Source: Gemmatimonadota bacterium (GTDB lineage Bacteria; Gemmatimonadota; Gemmatimonadetes; Longimicrobiales; Longimicrobiaceae). From it: 6,808 nt of DNA. Below the pieces are notes generated by a model, which saw only the letters and a program-made list of their open reading frames with translations, did no database searches and was not told the origin of the DNA. Of this stretch, positions 1 through 6,369 are shown piece after piece (positions within the stretch are counted from its first letter, which is position 1; each line of letters starts with the position of its first letter). The stretch is taken from assembly GCA_019348265.1 (NCBI GenBank), contig JAHWJV010000195.1, positions 1-6,808 of the forward strand, in the 5' to 3' direction. The position numbers and the translations under genes are program-made.

Positions 1-234
1 GGGAGTCGGGGACCGAACATCCCCGAGGTCGGCCGGTCGATGGCCGAGCTCGATGAGGCGCGCGGTCAACCGCGACAGGTGATGCTGCTCATCGGCATGA
101 AGGTCGTGCAGCCGCTGGGAGAGATCGAGGTCGTCGCGAAGCTCGGCCTCGCTGGCCAGCTTGCGGTAGAAGATCGCCTGCTCCTTCTCGGCGCGGCGAC
201 ACAGCTCGAGAAGGTTCGGACCGTCGGATCTCAC
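1..234 (-). CDS. Ferritin-like (rubrerythrin-type) domain protein, N-terminal part
   Basis: The first 78 codons are present; the 3' end lies beyond the left edge of the window. The visible part reads as two amphipathic helices of a ferritin-like four-helix fold. Helix 1 (about residues 7-30) has Glu16 seven residues before Tyr23, the spacing seen in rubrerythrins. Helix 2 (about 36-63) has an ExxH motif, Glu49-Gln-His-His52. These are the expected first-half ligands of a diiron site, so a role in iron or peroxide handling is possible but inferred. There is no signal peptide, so it is probably cytoplasmic. The GTG start is chosen because a strong GGGGAGG lies 7 bases upstream and because it overlaps the stop of the preceding gene by four bases (GTGA). 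It is the third gene of the alaS operon. Whether the second helix pair keeps its metal ligands cannot be seen. Confidence 0.72.
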   Translation of the reverse strand, partial: MRSDGPNLLELCRRAEKEQAIFYRKLASEAELRDDLDLSQRLHDLHADEQHHLSRLTARLIELGHRPADLGDVRSPTP

Positions 235-539
235 GAAGACACCTCCCCGAGCGCCCCGCGCGCACCCCAGCGTATCGCGAGCGCCTCCAGACCAGCCGGG
301 TCGAGCTCCGCCTGCGCCTCGAAGGCATGCGTGAGGAGCGCGTCGGCGGCGAGCAGAGGCAGCGCGTCCTCCCTGCCCCCGCTGCCGTTAGCCACTCTCG
401 CGTACAGAGACAGTGCTCCACCCGCGAGCGCGTCGGGGACCGCGCCCGGGGCGTTCGGAAGCGCGGCGATCATGGTGGAGAGCAGCTCCGGAGGTGCGCC
501 GGAGACGCGAGCGCGCAGCCACCCCTCGGCCGTGCTCAC
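231..539 (-). CDS. Conserved-looking 102-aa protein of unknown function, coupled to alaS
   Basis: I do not recognise this gene with confidence. It encodes a small, alanine- and leucine-rich, mostly helical soluble protein with no signal peptide or clear membrane segment. Residues 60-79 (LPLLAADALLTHAFEAQAEL) resemble the helix of trans-isoprenyl diphosphate synthases that usually reads like GDALLTLAFELLA. The Asp-rich catalytic motifs of that family are absent and the protein is far too short, so the likeness may be only helix composition. The GTG start at 539-537 overlaps the alaS stop (536-538) as GTGA. There is no strong Shine-Dalgarno, so initiation probably depends on ribosomes finishing alaS. 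It ends in a matching GTGA overlap with the ferritin-like gene. The same frame runs open far upstream inside alaS, but that part is a shadow of the alaS reading frame. Its function is unknown; operon position suggests co-expression with alaS. Confidence 0.72.
   Translation of the reverse strand: MSTAEGWLRARVSGAPPELLSTMIAALPNAPGAVPDALAGGALSLYARVANGSGGREDALPLLAADALLTHAFEAQAELDPAGLEALAIRWGARGALGEVSS
242..248 (-). promoter_or_regulatory. Ribosome binding site of the ferritin-like gene
   Basis: GGGGAGG on the minus strand lies inside the end of the upstream 102-aa gene, 7 bases before the GTG at 234-232. It is one of the strongest Shine-Dalgarno sequences in the window and decides the start of the ferritin-like gene. 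Confidence 0.75.
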
Positions 540-3172
540 CCGGCGCTCTGCGCCAGCTTGGCGCGCACGATCTCGGAGACGCGTCCCAGCGCCTCCGGGA
601 GACGCTCCGGAGCGCTCACGCCGGCCTGGGCCATGTGCGCCTTCCCTCCGCCCTTCCCCCCGGCCATGGCGGCGATCTCGCGGATCAGTTCGTCGGCGCG
701 AACTCCCCGCTGGATCAGGTCGTCCGTGGCCACGGCGTACAGCGAGGAGCGCCCACCGGCGGCCGTCGCGAACACCGCGATGCCGCTCCCGAGGCGCTCG
801 CGGAGCCGGTCGCCCAGCGCACGCGCCTCGTCCGCGCTCTCCAGCTCGACCGAGGCGGCGATCACCGTGGTGCCGTCCACCGCCGTCGCGCCGCCGATGA
901 GCTCGCTCACCACGTCGGCACCGCCGCTCGCGCGCGCCTTTTCGAGCTGCCGGGCGAGCTCGCGATTCTCCTGGAGGAGCGCCTCGGCGCGGGGGAGAAG
1001 GTTCTCCTCCCGCGTCTTCAGCAGCGTGGCCACGTCTCGCAGCAGGCGCCGATCCTGGATCGAACGGCGGTAGGCGAGCTGCCCCGTCACCGCCTCCACG
1101 CGCCGCACGCCCGCGGCCACGCCGGATTCGGACACCACCCGAAATCCACCGATCTGCCCGGTGGTCCGCACGTGCGTCCCGCCGCACAACTCCATCGACA
1201 AGCCGGGAATCTCCACCACGCGCACGACGTCGCCATACTTCTCGCTGAAGAGCGCCATCGCCCCGCGGCCGATCGCGTCACGGTAGCCCATCTGGTGGAC
1301 GCAGAGCTCGTAGTTCTCCCAGATCGCGTCGTTCACTAGCCGCTCGACCTCGGAGATCTGCTCCGGCGTCATCGGGCCGGTGTGCGAGAAGTCGAACCGC
1401 AGGCGCTCCGGCGACACGAGAGATCCCTGCTGGAACACGTGCTCGCCGAGCACTCGGCGAAGCGCGGCGTGCAGCAGGTGGGTCGCGGTGTGGTTGCGCT
1501 CGGTGTCGCGCCGGCTCGGCGACTCGACCATGGCCCGGACCGGCCCCGGCCGGAAGGTGCCTCCGACGGACCCGAGCACGGCCACGCGCCCGCCTACCTT
1601 TCGCACGTCACGCACGTCCATCTCCCACCCGTCGCCGTAGAGATGCCCGTTGTCAGACACCTGCCCCCCGCTCTCGGCATAGAACGGGTTCTCGCGCAGG
1701 AGAACGGCGAGCTTTCCGTCGTCCGTGTAGCGGTAGCCGAGGACCTCCGTCTGAGCCTCGGTCGTGCGGTACGCCGCGAACTCCTGCTCCGCGCTCTCGT
1801 CGTCCATGACCCAGCCGTCGGCGAAGGCATCGTCGGCCATCGCGATCCCCGAGGCGGCGCGGTCCTCGCGCGACCGCTTCCGCTGGGCCTCTAGCGCGTT
1901 CTCGAATCCAGCGACGTCCACCGCGTAGCCGCGCTCCGCCGCCATCAGCTCCGTCAGGTCCAGTGGGAAGCCGAAGGTGTCGTAGAGCTTGAACACGTCC
2001 TCGCCCGAGACTGTTCCGCTCCGGTCGGCGGGCGCAATCTCGTCGAAGCGCTTCATCCCCTCGTCGATGGTGGCGAGGAAACGCTCCTCCTCGCGACGCG
2101 TCGTGCCGAGCAGGTGGTCGCGCCGCGCGAGGAGGTCCGGGTAGACGCCGCCCATCCGCTCGATCGCCGCGTCCACGACGTGAACCAGCGTCGGCTCCCT
2201 GCGCCCGAGCAGCCACGCGTGCCGTACCGCGCGGCGGAGGATACGCCGCAGCACGTAGCCCCGTCCCTCGTTCGACGGGAAGACACCGTCGTTGAGCAGA
2301 AAGGCGGTCGCCCGCGCGTGATCCGCGAGGACGCGGTACGACACGCCCGTCGGCGACTGCTGATCGTACGGCTGCCCGATCTCGCGAGCGGCGCGTTCGA
2401 TGAGTGCAGTGAACAGGTCCGTCTCGTAGTTGGACGGTACGTCCTGGAGCACGGACGCGATGCGCTCCAGCCCCGCGCCCGTGTCGATGGACGGAGCCGG
2501 TAGTGGATGCAGCACGCCGTCCGCGTCGCGATCGAACTGCATGAAGACCAGGTTCCAGATCTCCAGGAACTCGCCCTTCTCGCCGCGCTCGACGAACTCC
2601 TCGAGCTCCACCTCGGTGCCGCGCTCCGCCGCCGGGCGCAGGTCGACGTGGATCTCGGAACAGGGACCGCAGGGGCCCGTATCGGCCATCTGCCAGAAGT
2701 TGTCCTTGTCACCCAACCGGAAGATCCGCTCCGGGCCTAGGCCGGCGATCTCCTCCCACAGCGCGGCAGCTTCGTCGTCGGAGTAGTGGACCGTGATCCA
2801 GAGCCGCTCGCGCGGCATCCGCAGCTCCTCCGTCAGGAACTCCCAGGCGAAGCGGATCGCGTCGCGCTTGAAGTAGTCTCCGAACGAAAAGTTGCCCAGC
2901 ATCTCGAAGAAGGTATGATGCCGCGCCGTGAAGCCGACCTGCTCGAGATCGTTGTGCTTCCCACCGGCGCGGACGCACTTCTGCGACGTGGTCGCCCGCG
3001 TGTACGCACGCTTCTCCTGCCCCAGGAATACGCGCTTGAACTGCACCATTCCGGCGTTGGTGAAGAGCAGCGTGGGATCGTCCGCCGGCACCAGCGCGGA
3101 GGAGGCGACCTCCTCGTGGCCGTTACGCACGAAGTATTGCAGGAACCGGGTCCGGATCTCGTCGGCGTGCAT
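536..3172 (-). CDS. alaS: Alanine--tRNA ligase (AlaRS)
   Basis: Complete alanyl-tRNA synthetase of 878 aa, close to the 876 aa of E. coli. It attaches alanine to tRNA-Ala in the cytoplasm and clears mischarged Ser- and Gly-tRNA-Ala. The class II catalytic core spans about residues 1-250 and includes GGKHNDLEQVGFTARHHTFFEMLGN-type signature residues (70-94) and PCGPCSEIH (167-175). The tRNA-recognition region follows to about 450. The editing domain (about 550-700) has all four zinc ligands: His561 and His565 (HTATH), and Cys663 and His667 (CGGTH). A DHHA1-type C-terminal domain (about 755-878) has the Gly-rich GGKGGGKAHMAQAG near 838-851. No key residue is missing. The ATG start is fixed by an in-frame TAG directly upstream. 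The Shine-Dalgarno is weak. A sigma70-like promoter lies about 40 bases upstream. It heads an operon with a 102-aa orphan and a ferritin-like gene. Confidence 0.98.
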   Translation of the reverse strand: MHADEIRTRFLQYFVRNGHEEVASSALVPADDPTLLFTNAGMVQFKRVFLGQEKRAYTRATTSQKCVRAGGKHNDLEQVGFTARHHTFFEMLGNFSFGDYFKRDAIRFAWEFLTEELRMPRERLWITVHYSDDEAAALWEEIAGLGPERIFRLGDKDNFWQMADTGPCGPCSEIHVDLRPAAERGTEVELEEFVERGEKGEFLEIWNLVFMQFDRDADGVLHPLPAPSIDTGAGLERIASVLQDVPSNYETDLFTALIERAAREIGQPYDQQSPTGVSYRVLADHARATAFLLNDGVFPSNEGRGYVLRRILRRAVRHAWLLGRREPTLVHVVDAAIERMGGVYPDLLARRDHLLGTTRREEERFLATIDEGMKRFDEIAPADRSGTVSGEDVFKLYDTFGFPLDLTELMAAERGYAVDVAGFENALEAQRKRSREDRAASGIAMADDAFADGWVMDDESAEQEFAAYRTTEAQTEVLGYRYTDDGKLAVLLRENPFYAESGGQVSDNGHLYGDGWEMDVRDVRKVGGRVAVLGSVGGTFRPGPVRAMVESPSRRDTERNHTATHLLHAALRRVLGEHVFQQGSLVSPERLRFDFSHTGPMTPEQISEVERLVNDAIWENYELCVHQMGYRDAIGRGAMALFSEKYGDVVRVVEIPGLSMELCGGTHVRTTGQIGGFRVVSESGVAAGVRRVEAVTGQLAYRRSIQDRRLLRDVATLLKTREENLLPRAEALLQENRELARQLEKARASGGADVVSELIGGATAVDGTTVIAASVELESADEARALGDRLRERLGSGIAVFATAAGGRSSLYAVATDDLIQRGVRADELIREIAAMAGGKGGGKAHMAQAGVSAPERLPEALGRVSEIVRAKLAQSAG

Positions 3173-3212
3173 CTATATGCCAGGGCAGAAGTAGGTCGGC
3201 ATCGGAACCCGT

Positions 3213-3241
3213 AACATACCCCCGGCTTGCCACCGTCTCAA
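3213..3241 (-). promoter_or_regulatory. Probable sigma70-type promoter of the alaS operon
   Basis: On the minus strand a -35 box TTGAGA (3241-3236, 5 of 6 to TTGACA) is followed after exactly 17 bases by TATGTT (3218-3213, 4 of 6 to TATAAT). Transcription would start near 3206, giving a leader of about 35 bases before the alaS ATG. The leader is too short for a T-box or other tRNA-sensing structure. The spacing and matches are good, but the call rests on pattern only. Confidence 0.6.
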
Positions 3242-3296
3242 GAGCCGATCGCCGGGGCGCAGACGGCTCCGCCGCATGCAGGGTATGAAACCACGG

Positions 3297-3325
3297 TTGT
3301 CGGCGATCCGTAGGATCTATAGGTT
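3297..3325 (+). promoter_or_regulatory. Candidate promoter of the nfeD-flotillin operon
   Basis: On the plus strand TTGTCG (3297-3302) is followed by the AT-richest stretch of the intergenic region, CTATAGGTT (3317-3325). Pairing TTGTCG with TAGGTT gives 17-base spacing but a poor -10. Pairing it with TATAGG gives a better -10 but only 15 bases. A palindrome TGTTG-G-CAACA (3328-3338) lies just downstream. If used, transcription begins around 3330, about 40 bases before the NfeD-like ATG. It lies 56 bases beyond the alaS -35 box, so the two promoters would be divergent and not overlapping. Confidence 0.3.
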
Positions 3326-3371
3326 GCTGTTGGCAACAACGGTCTGCCTCCCGCCGCCCTCGCCCGCCGAG

Positions 3372-3929
3372 ATGAACGTTTTCTTCGTCGCCTGCGCCAT
3401 CGTTGGCGCCTGCGTGCTGGTCGCGCAGGTCGTGCTGGGCGCATTCGGCCTCGACGCGGAAGCGCCGGAGCTCGACGTGAATGTCGGCGACGCCCTGGAC
3501 CTGTGGGCGGTGCGGCCGATCTCCGCCGCCGTGGCGTTTCTCGGCGTCGCCGGACTGGGGGCGCTCTCCGCTGGTTTCGGGTCCGCGGTCGCGACGATTC
3601 TCGGGCTGCTCGCGGGCATCATCGCGCTGGCGGCGACGGCGTTTCTAACCAGGCAGGTGATGGCGCTCGAGAGCGACGGATCGTTGCGCATCACCGGCGC
3701 GGTTGGCGCCTCCGCCACAGTCTACCTTCCGATTCCCGCGGCCGAGCGCGGCGCAGGCAAGGTTCAGCTCGCTCTCCAGGGCCGCACCGTCGAGCTACTC
3801 GCCGTTACTCGCGAGAACGAGCCACTCCCACGTGGAACGCAGGTGATCGTCGTCTCCGTGGTCGATCCGGACACGGTGGAAGTCCTTCCCTCCTCCAGCA
3901 TAGAAGAGGTTCTCCATGGCTCTGCTTAA
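3372..3929 (+). CDS. Short NfeD/YuaF-like membrane protein, flotillin partner
   Basis: A 185-aa integral membrane protein, similar in size and layout to Bacillus YuaF. Hydrophobic segments lie at about residues 3-24, 47-67 and 71-93. A soluble C-terminal domain (about 103-173) has the NfeD/OB-fold pattern: G-x-x-G-x-x-x-T-V-Y-L-P-I-P, then GxGKVQLALQGR (127-138), ELLAV (141-145) and PRGTQVIVVSVVDPDTVEV (153-171). In this family such proteins sit beside flotillins and are thought to help organise membrane microdomains; no enzymatic activity is evident. The ATG at 3372 is preferred because it puts a membrane segment at the N-terminus, as usual in the family. In-frame upstream ATGs at 3276 and 3285 would add a basic stretch and lie upstream of the candidate promoter. 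The start has no good Shine-Dalgarno. The gene overlaps the flotillin start by 14 bases. Confidence 0.85.
   Translation: MNVFFVACAIVGACVLVAQVVLGAFGLDAEAPELDVNVGDALDLWAVRPISAAVAFLGVAGLGALSAGFGSAVATILGLLAGIIALAATAFLTRQVMALESDGSLRITGAVGASATVYLPIPAAERGAGKVQLALQGRTVELLAVTRENEPLPRGTQVIVVSVVDPDTVEVLPSSSIEEVLHGSA
3904..3909 (+). promoter_or_regulatory. Ribosome binding site of the flotillin gene
   Basis: AAGAGG lies 6 bases before the ATG at 3916, inside the last codons of the NfeD-like gene. It fixes the flotillin start and the 14-base overlap between the two genes. Confidence 0.65.
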
Positions 3930-5670
3930 TGCCGTCGCGTTCTTGCAGCTTCCCGAGGGGTTACCCGTAGTCCCCCTCGTCAGCCTCGGACTCGCCGCGC
4001 TCATCCTCCTGAGCCTCCTGATGCTTTTCGTGACCCGGTACAAGCGGTGCCCCGCGAACCAGGTGCTCGTGATCTCCGGCCGCGTCGGCGAGGGACAGTC
4101 GGCGCGGTGCCTGAGCGGGGGTGGCGCCTTCGTCTGGCCGGTGATCCAGCAGTACGATTTCCTGTCGCTTCTGCCGCTCACCGTCGACGTGAATCTCACC
4201 GACGCCCTCTCGTACGAGAACATCCGGGTACGCGTCCCCTCCGTGTTCACGGTCGGCATTGGCACGACCCCGGAGGTTCAGCAGAATGCGGCAACGCGTC
4301 TGCTCGGGTTGACGCAGGAGGAGATCAAGAGCCAGGCGGCGGACATCATCTTCGGGCAGATGCGCCAGGTGATCGCGTCGATGCGAATCGAGGAGATCAA
4401 CCGGGACCGTGATGCTTTCCAGGCGCACATCCAGAACGCGCTGGAGCCGGAGCTGAGGAAAGTGGGGATGGTGTTGCTGAACGTGAACATCAAGGACCTC
4501 GGCGACGAGTCGGGTTACATCGAGGCGATCGGAAGAAAGGCTGCGGCCGAGGCGGTCCAGAAGGCGCGCGGCGATGTGGCGGATCAGGAAAAGCTCGGGG
4601 AGGTACGCGTGGCGCACGCGGAGCAGGAGCGCACCATCCAGGTGGCCAATGCGCACAAGCTGAGAGAGATCGGCGTGAAGGAGGCGCAGCGCGAGCAGGC
4701 GGTCCGCCTCGCCGAGCTCGAGAAGGAGACGGCGATCGCGCAGCAGAAGGCGGCGTTCGAGCGCGACGCGGAAATCGCGGAGGCCGAGCAGGCGAAGCGG
4801 GTTGCCGTCGCGGCGGCGAATGCACGCGCGATCGAGGGAGAGACCATCTCCGAGCAGGCGCGGCGGATCGCGATCGCCGCTGCGGATGCGGCGGCCATCC
4901 AGGGAGAGGCAACCTCGCGAGCGCGAGTGGCCGCCGCAGAAGCCGAGCTCCAGGTCCGCCGCGCAGAGGCGTACGAGCAGGGTGAGACGCGCAAGCGCAT
5001 CGCCGAGGCCGCGGTAGAGGAGGCGCAGAACCGGGCCATGGCGAAGGCCGCGCTCGCGGAAGCCGAACGGGTGGAGGCGGAACGGCGCGCGGAGCTCGAG
5101 GCGCCCGCTAAGGCTGAGAAGGCCAAGCGGATCGTTGAGGCGGAGGCCGCTGGTGAGAGCCGCCGCATCCAGGCCGAGGCGGAGGCCGCGGCGACGCTCG
5201 CGCGCCTACGCGCCGAGGCCCAGGGAGATTACGAGAAGCTCGCGAAGAAGGGTGAAGGACTGAAGGCGATCATCGACGCGTGCGGCGGCGCCGATGCAGC
5301 CTACCGCCTCCTGATGCTCGAGCACCTGGATCATCTGTCGCAGAGCGCCGCGACCGCGATATCGAACGTCAAGTTCGACAAGGTCGTCGTCTGGGAGGGG
5401 AACGGTGCCAGCGGGGCGAGCCCGGGCACCGGCGGGACCGCCAGGTTCGTTCGCGACCTGGCGGGCATCTTCCCCCCAGTCATGGAGGTGATGAAAGAGA
5501 TCGGCGGCGTTCAGCTCCCGGAGGGCGTGATGCGCTTCGTCAGCGAGAACGGCGAGAACGGCGATACCGACGGAAAAACCCCGGCGGGCGCGAAGGTGCC
5601 CTCGCCGGTCTCGCGAATCGTCGAGCCCCCCACCTCCGGTGATCGCCCCGAGATCCGGATAGATGGGTAA
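3916..5670 (+). CDS. Flotillin-family (SPFH/band 7) membrane scaffold protein
   Basis: A 584-aa flotillin of the FloT/YqiK kind, expected to oligomerise on the inner face of the cytoplasmic membrane and scaffold ordered microdomains. A single hydrophobic segment lies at residues 18-39, followed by basic RYKR (41-44). The SPFH domain spans about 45-215, with GGGAFVWPVIQQYDFLSLLP (68-87) and a Leu/Val-rich end (LLNVNIKDL, 187-195). A Glu/Ala/Arg-rich coiled coil covers about 205-440, including a 22-residue tandem duplication at 295-338. The flotillin C-terminal region (about 440-540) has the hallmark NVKFDKVVVWEG (484-495) and a Pro-containing oligomerisation stretch (518-540). The last 44 residues are Gly/Asn/Pro-rich and probably disordered. 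An AAGAGG Shine-Dalgarno lies 6 bases before the ATG. It is the second gene of an operon with the NfeD-like gene, and its stop is followed by a strong hairpin. Confidence 0.95.
   Translation: MALLNAVAFLQLPEGLPVVPLVSLGLAALILLSLLMLFVTRYKRCPANQVLVISGRVGEGQSARCLSGGGAFVWPVIQQYDFLSLLPLTVDVNLTDALSYENIRVRVPSVFTVGIGTTPEVQQNAATRLLGLTQEEIKSQAADIIFGQMRQVIASMRIEEINRDRDAFQAHIQNALEPELRKVGMVLLNVNIKDLGDESGYIEAIGRKAAAEAVQKARGDVADQEKLGEVRVAHAEQERTIQVANAHKLREIGVKEAQREQAVRLAELEKETAIAQQKAAFERDAEIAEAEQAKRVAVAAANARAIEGETISEQARRIAIAAADAAAIQGEATSRARVAAAEAELQVRRAEAYEQGETRKRIAEAAVEEAQNRAMAKAALAEAERVEAERRAELEAPAKAEKAKRIVEAEAAGESRRIQAEAEAAATLARLRAEAQGDYEKLAKKGEGLKAIIDACGGADAAYRLLMLEHLDHLSQSAATAISNVKFDKVVVWEGNGASGASPGTGGTARFVRDLAGIFPPVMEVMKEIGGVQLPEGVMRFVSENGENGDTDGKTPAGAKVPSPVSRIVEPPTSGDRPEIRIDG
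4798..4929 (+). repeat. In-frame 66-base tandem duplication in the flotillin coiled coil
   Basis: Residues 295-316 and 317-338 align as two consecutive 22-residue units. Each begins R-[VI]-A-[VI]-A-A-A-[ND]-A-x-A-I-[EQ]-G-E. The unit equals two hendecads, a periodicity common in flotillin and other long Ala/Glu helices. The protein-level match is clear; the DNA has diverged, so the duplication is not recent. Confidence 0.6.
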
Positions 5671-5700
5671 GGCTTCGACCGGGCGGGACCCTGCGGGAAA

Positions 5701-5744
5701 GTGAAAACCCTCCCTCTCCGCGCCAGGAGAGGGAGGGGTTTCAC
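5701..5744. terminator. Strong hairpin between convergent genes (bidirectional terminator or dispersed repeat)
   Basis: The arms at 5701-5719 and 5726-5744 pair over 19 positions with one mismatch around the 6-base loop GCGCCA. The core is CCTCCCTCTCC / GGAGAGGGAGG. It starts 30 bases after the flotillin stop and 50 bases beyond the Uma2 stop, which suits termination of both converging transcripts. Neither strand has a proper T-run after the stem, only TTT within the arm. It may therefore act as an mRNA 3'-end stabiliser, or be a copy of a genome-wide intergenic palindrome, instead of a classical intrinsic terminator. Confidence 0.65.
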
Positions 5745-5794
5745 CCTCGCGCACCGCCGCCGCCAACCGTCAATCGGCCGCTGCGCCGTCCGGG

Positions 5795-6349
5795 TCAAAG
5801 AAAGAGCGCGGATACTTCGCAGCTCCAACCCGGCAGCAGCTCCCGGGCGGTGAGCACCGCGGTCTCGTCCAGGGTGGTTACGCTCCCGGCGCGGTCGTGA
5901 ATGCTGACCGTACGGGCGCGGGGATCGATCACCCACACCACCGCCGCGCCCGCCTGGATCCAGTCCTCTACCTTCTCCCGCACCTCGCGTGTGGTATCGT
6001 CCGGCGATACGACCTCCGCCGCGAGGTCCGGCGCTCCCGGGAAATATCCGCGCGGGATCCCGAGCGCGGCGATCCGCTCCTTACGGACGAACGCCGCGTC
6101 CGGAGCGCGGACGGTGTCGGGGTCAGCGGCGATCTTGAAGCCGGTTTCCGCGGCGAGCACGAGACCCAACCCCTGCGCACGTACGAACGCGTGTAGTGAA
6201 GACGCGAGGCGGACAGCGACCGCTCCGTGCTCGAACCCGGCTGGTGGCATCGTCGTCAAAACCCCGCGGATGAGCTCATGGCGCTGGTGATCCTCGGGAA
6301 GGTGAAGTAGCTCCTCCGCCGTCATCCTTGAGGCCGTGATATGCGCCAT
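5795..6349 (-). CDS. Uma2-family protein (PD-(D/E)XK nuclease fold)
   Basis: Complete 184-aa protein of the Uma2 family (DUF820), which adopts a restriction-endonuclease-like fold and is often present in many copies in cyanobacteria and other large-genome bacteria. Its cellular role is not established. Family landmarks are in order: MTAEELLHLPED (9-20), HELIRG (24-29) with Glu25, a His at 41, TVRAPDAAFV (79-88) with Asp84, PDLAAEVVSPDD (107-118) with Glu112, Lys126 in REKVEDW, and GAAVVWVIDPRARTVSI (134-150). The putative Asp-Glu-Lys catalytic set is intact. The C-terminus LLPGWSCEVSALF is the normal family end, so the gene is not truncated. The ATG at 6349 has AGGAGG 6 bases upstream; the frame is open further upstream only as a shadow inside recA. 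It follows recA by 20 bases and is likely co-transcribed with it or by read-through. Confidence 0.92.
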   Translation of the reverse strand: MAHITASRMTAEELLHLPEDHQRHELIRGVLTTMPPAGFEHGAVAVRLASSLHAFVRAQGLGLVLAAETGFKIAADPDTVRAPDAAFVRKERIAALGIPRGYFPGAPDLAAEVVSPDDTTREVREKVEDWIQAGAAVVWVIDPRARTVSIHDRAGSVTTLDETAVLTARELLPGWSCEVSALFL

Positions 6350-6355
6350 GGGCTC

Positions 6356-6361
6356 CCTCCT
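6356..6361 (-). promoter_or_regulatory. Ribosome binding site of the Uma2 gene
   Basis: A perfect AGGAGG on the minus strand sits in the 20-base gap after the recA stop, 6 bases before the Uma2 ATG. It decides the start and indicates efficient translation independent of recA coupling. Confidence 0.8.
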
Positions 6362-6369
6362 CTCCGGCT

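Noticed and set aside
540..1187. N-terminal extension of the 102-aa gene inside alaS
   Set aside because: The extension is Arg/Gly-rich and entirely out of frame within the alaS editing domain. The sequence character changes at the GTG that overlaps the alaS stop.
40..1339. Long plus-strand open frames opposite alaS and its downstream genes (40-900, 327-1073, 413-1339)
   Set aside because: They are Arg/Ala/Pro/Ser-rich with no recognisable domain, and lie antisense to an unmistakable alaS. They are typical high-GC shadow frames.
3173..3206. T-box or other riboswitch leader for alaS
   Set aside because: The predicted leader is about 35 bases, too short, and no T-box core or long stem is present.
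3215..3232. Sigma54-like TGGCAAG upstream of alaS
   Set aside because: It has the -24-like half, but the -12 half lacks the required GC at the right spacing. The sigma70 pair over the same bases fits better.
3276..3371. Longer N-terminus for the NfeD-like protein from ATG 3276 or 3285
   Set aside because: It would put a basic stretch ahead of the first membrane segment, unlike family members, and would begin upstream of the candidate promoter.
3961..4656. Minus-strand frame of 231 codons antisense to the flotillin gene
   Set aside because: It is His/Leu/Arg-rich without domain features and is a shadow of the strongly supported flotillin frame. Other minus-strand frames at 4584-5168 and 5206-5766 were rejected likewise.
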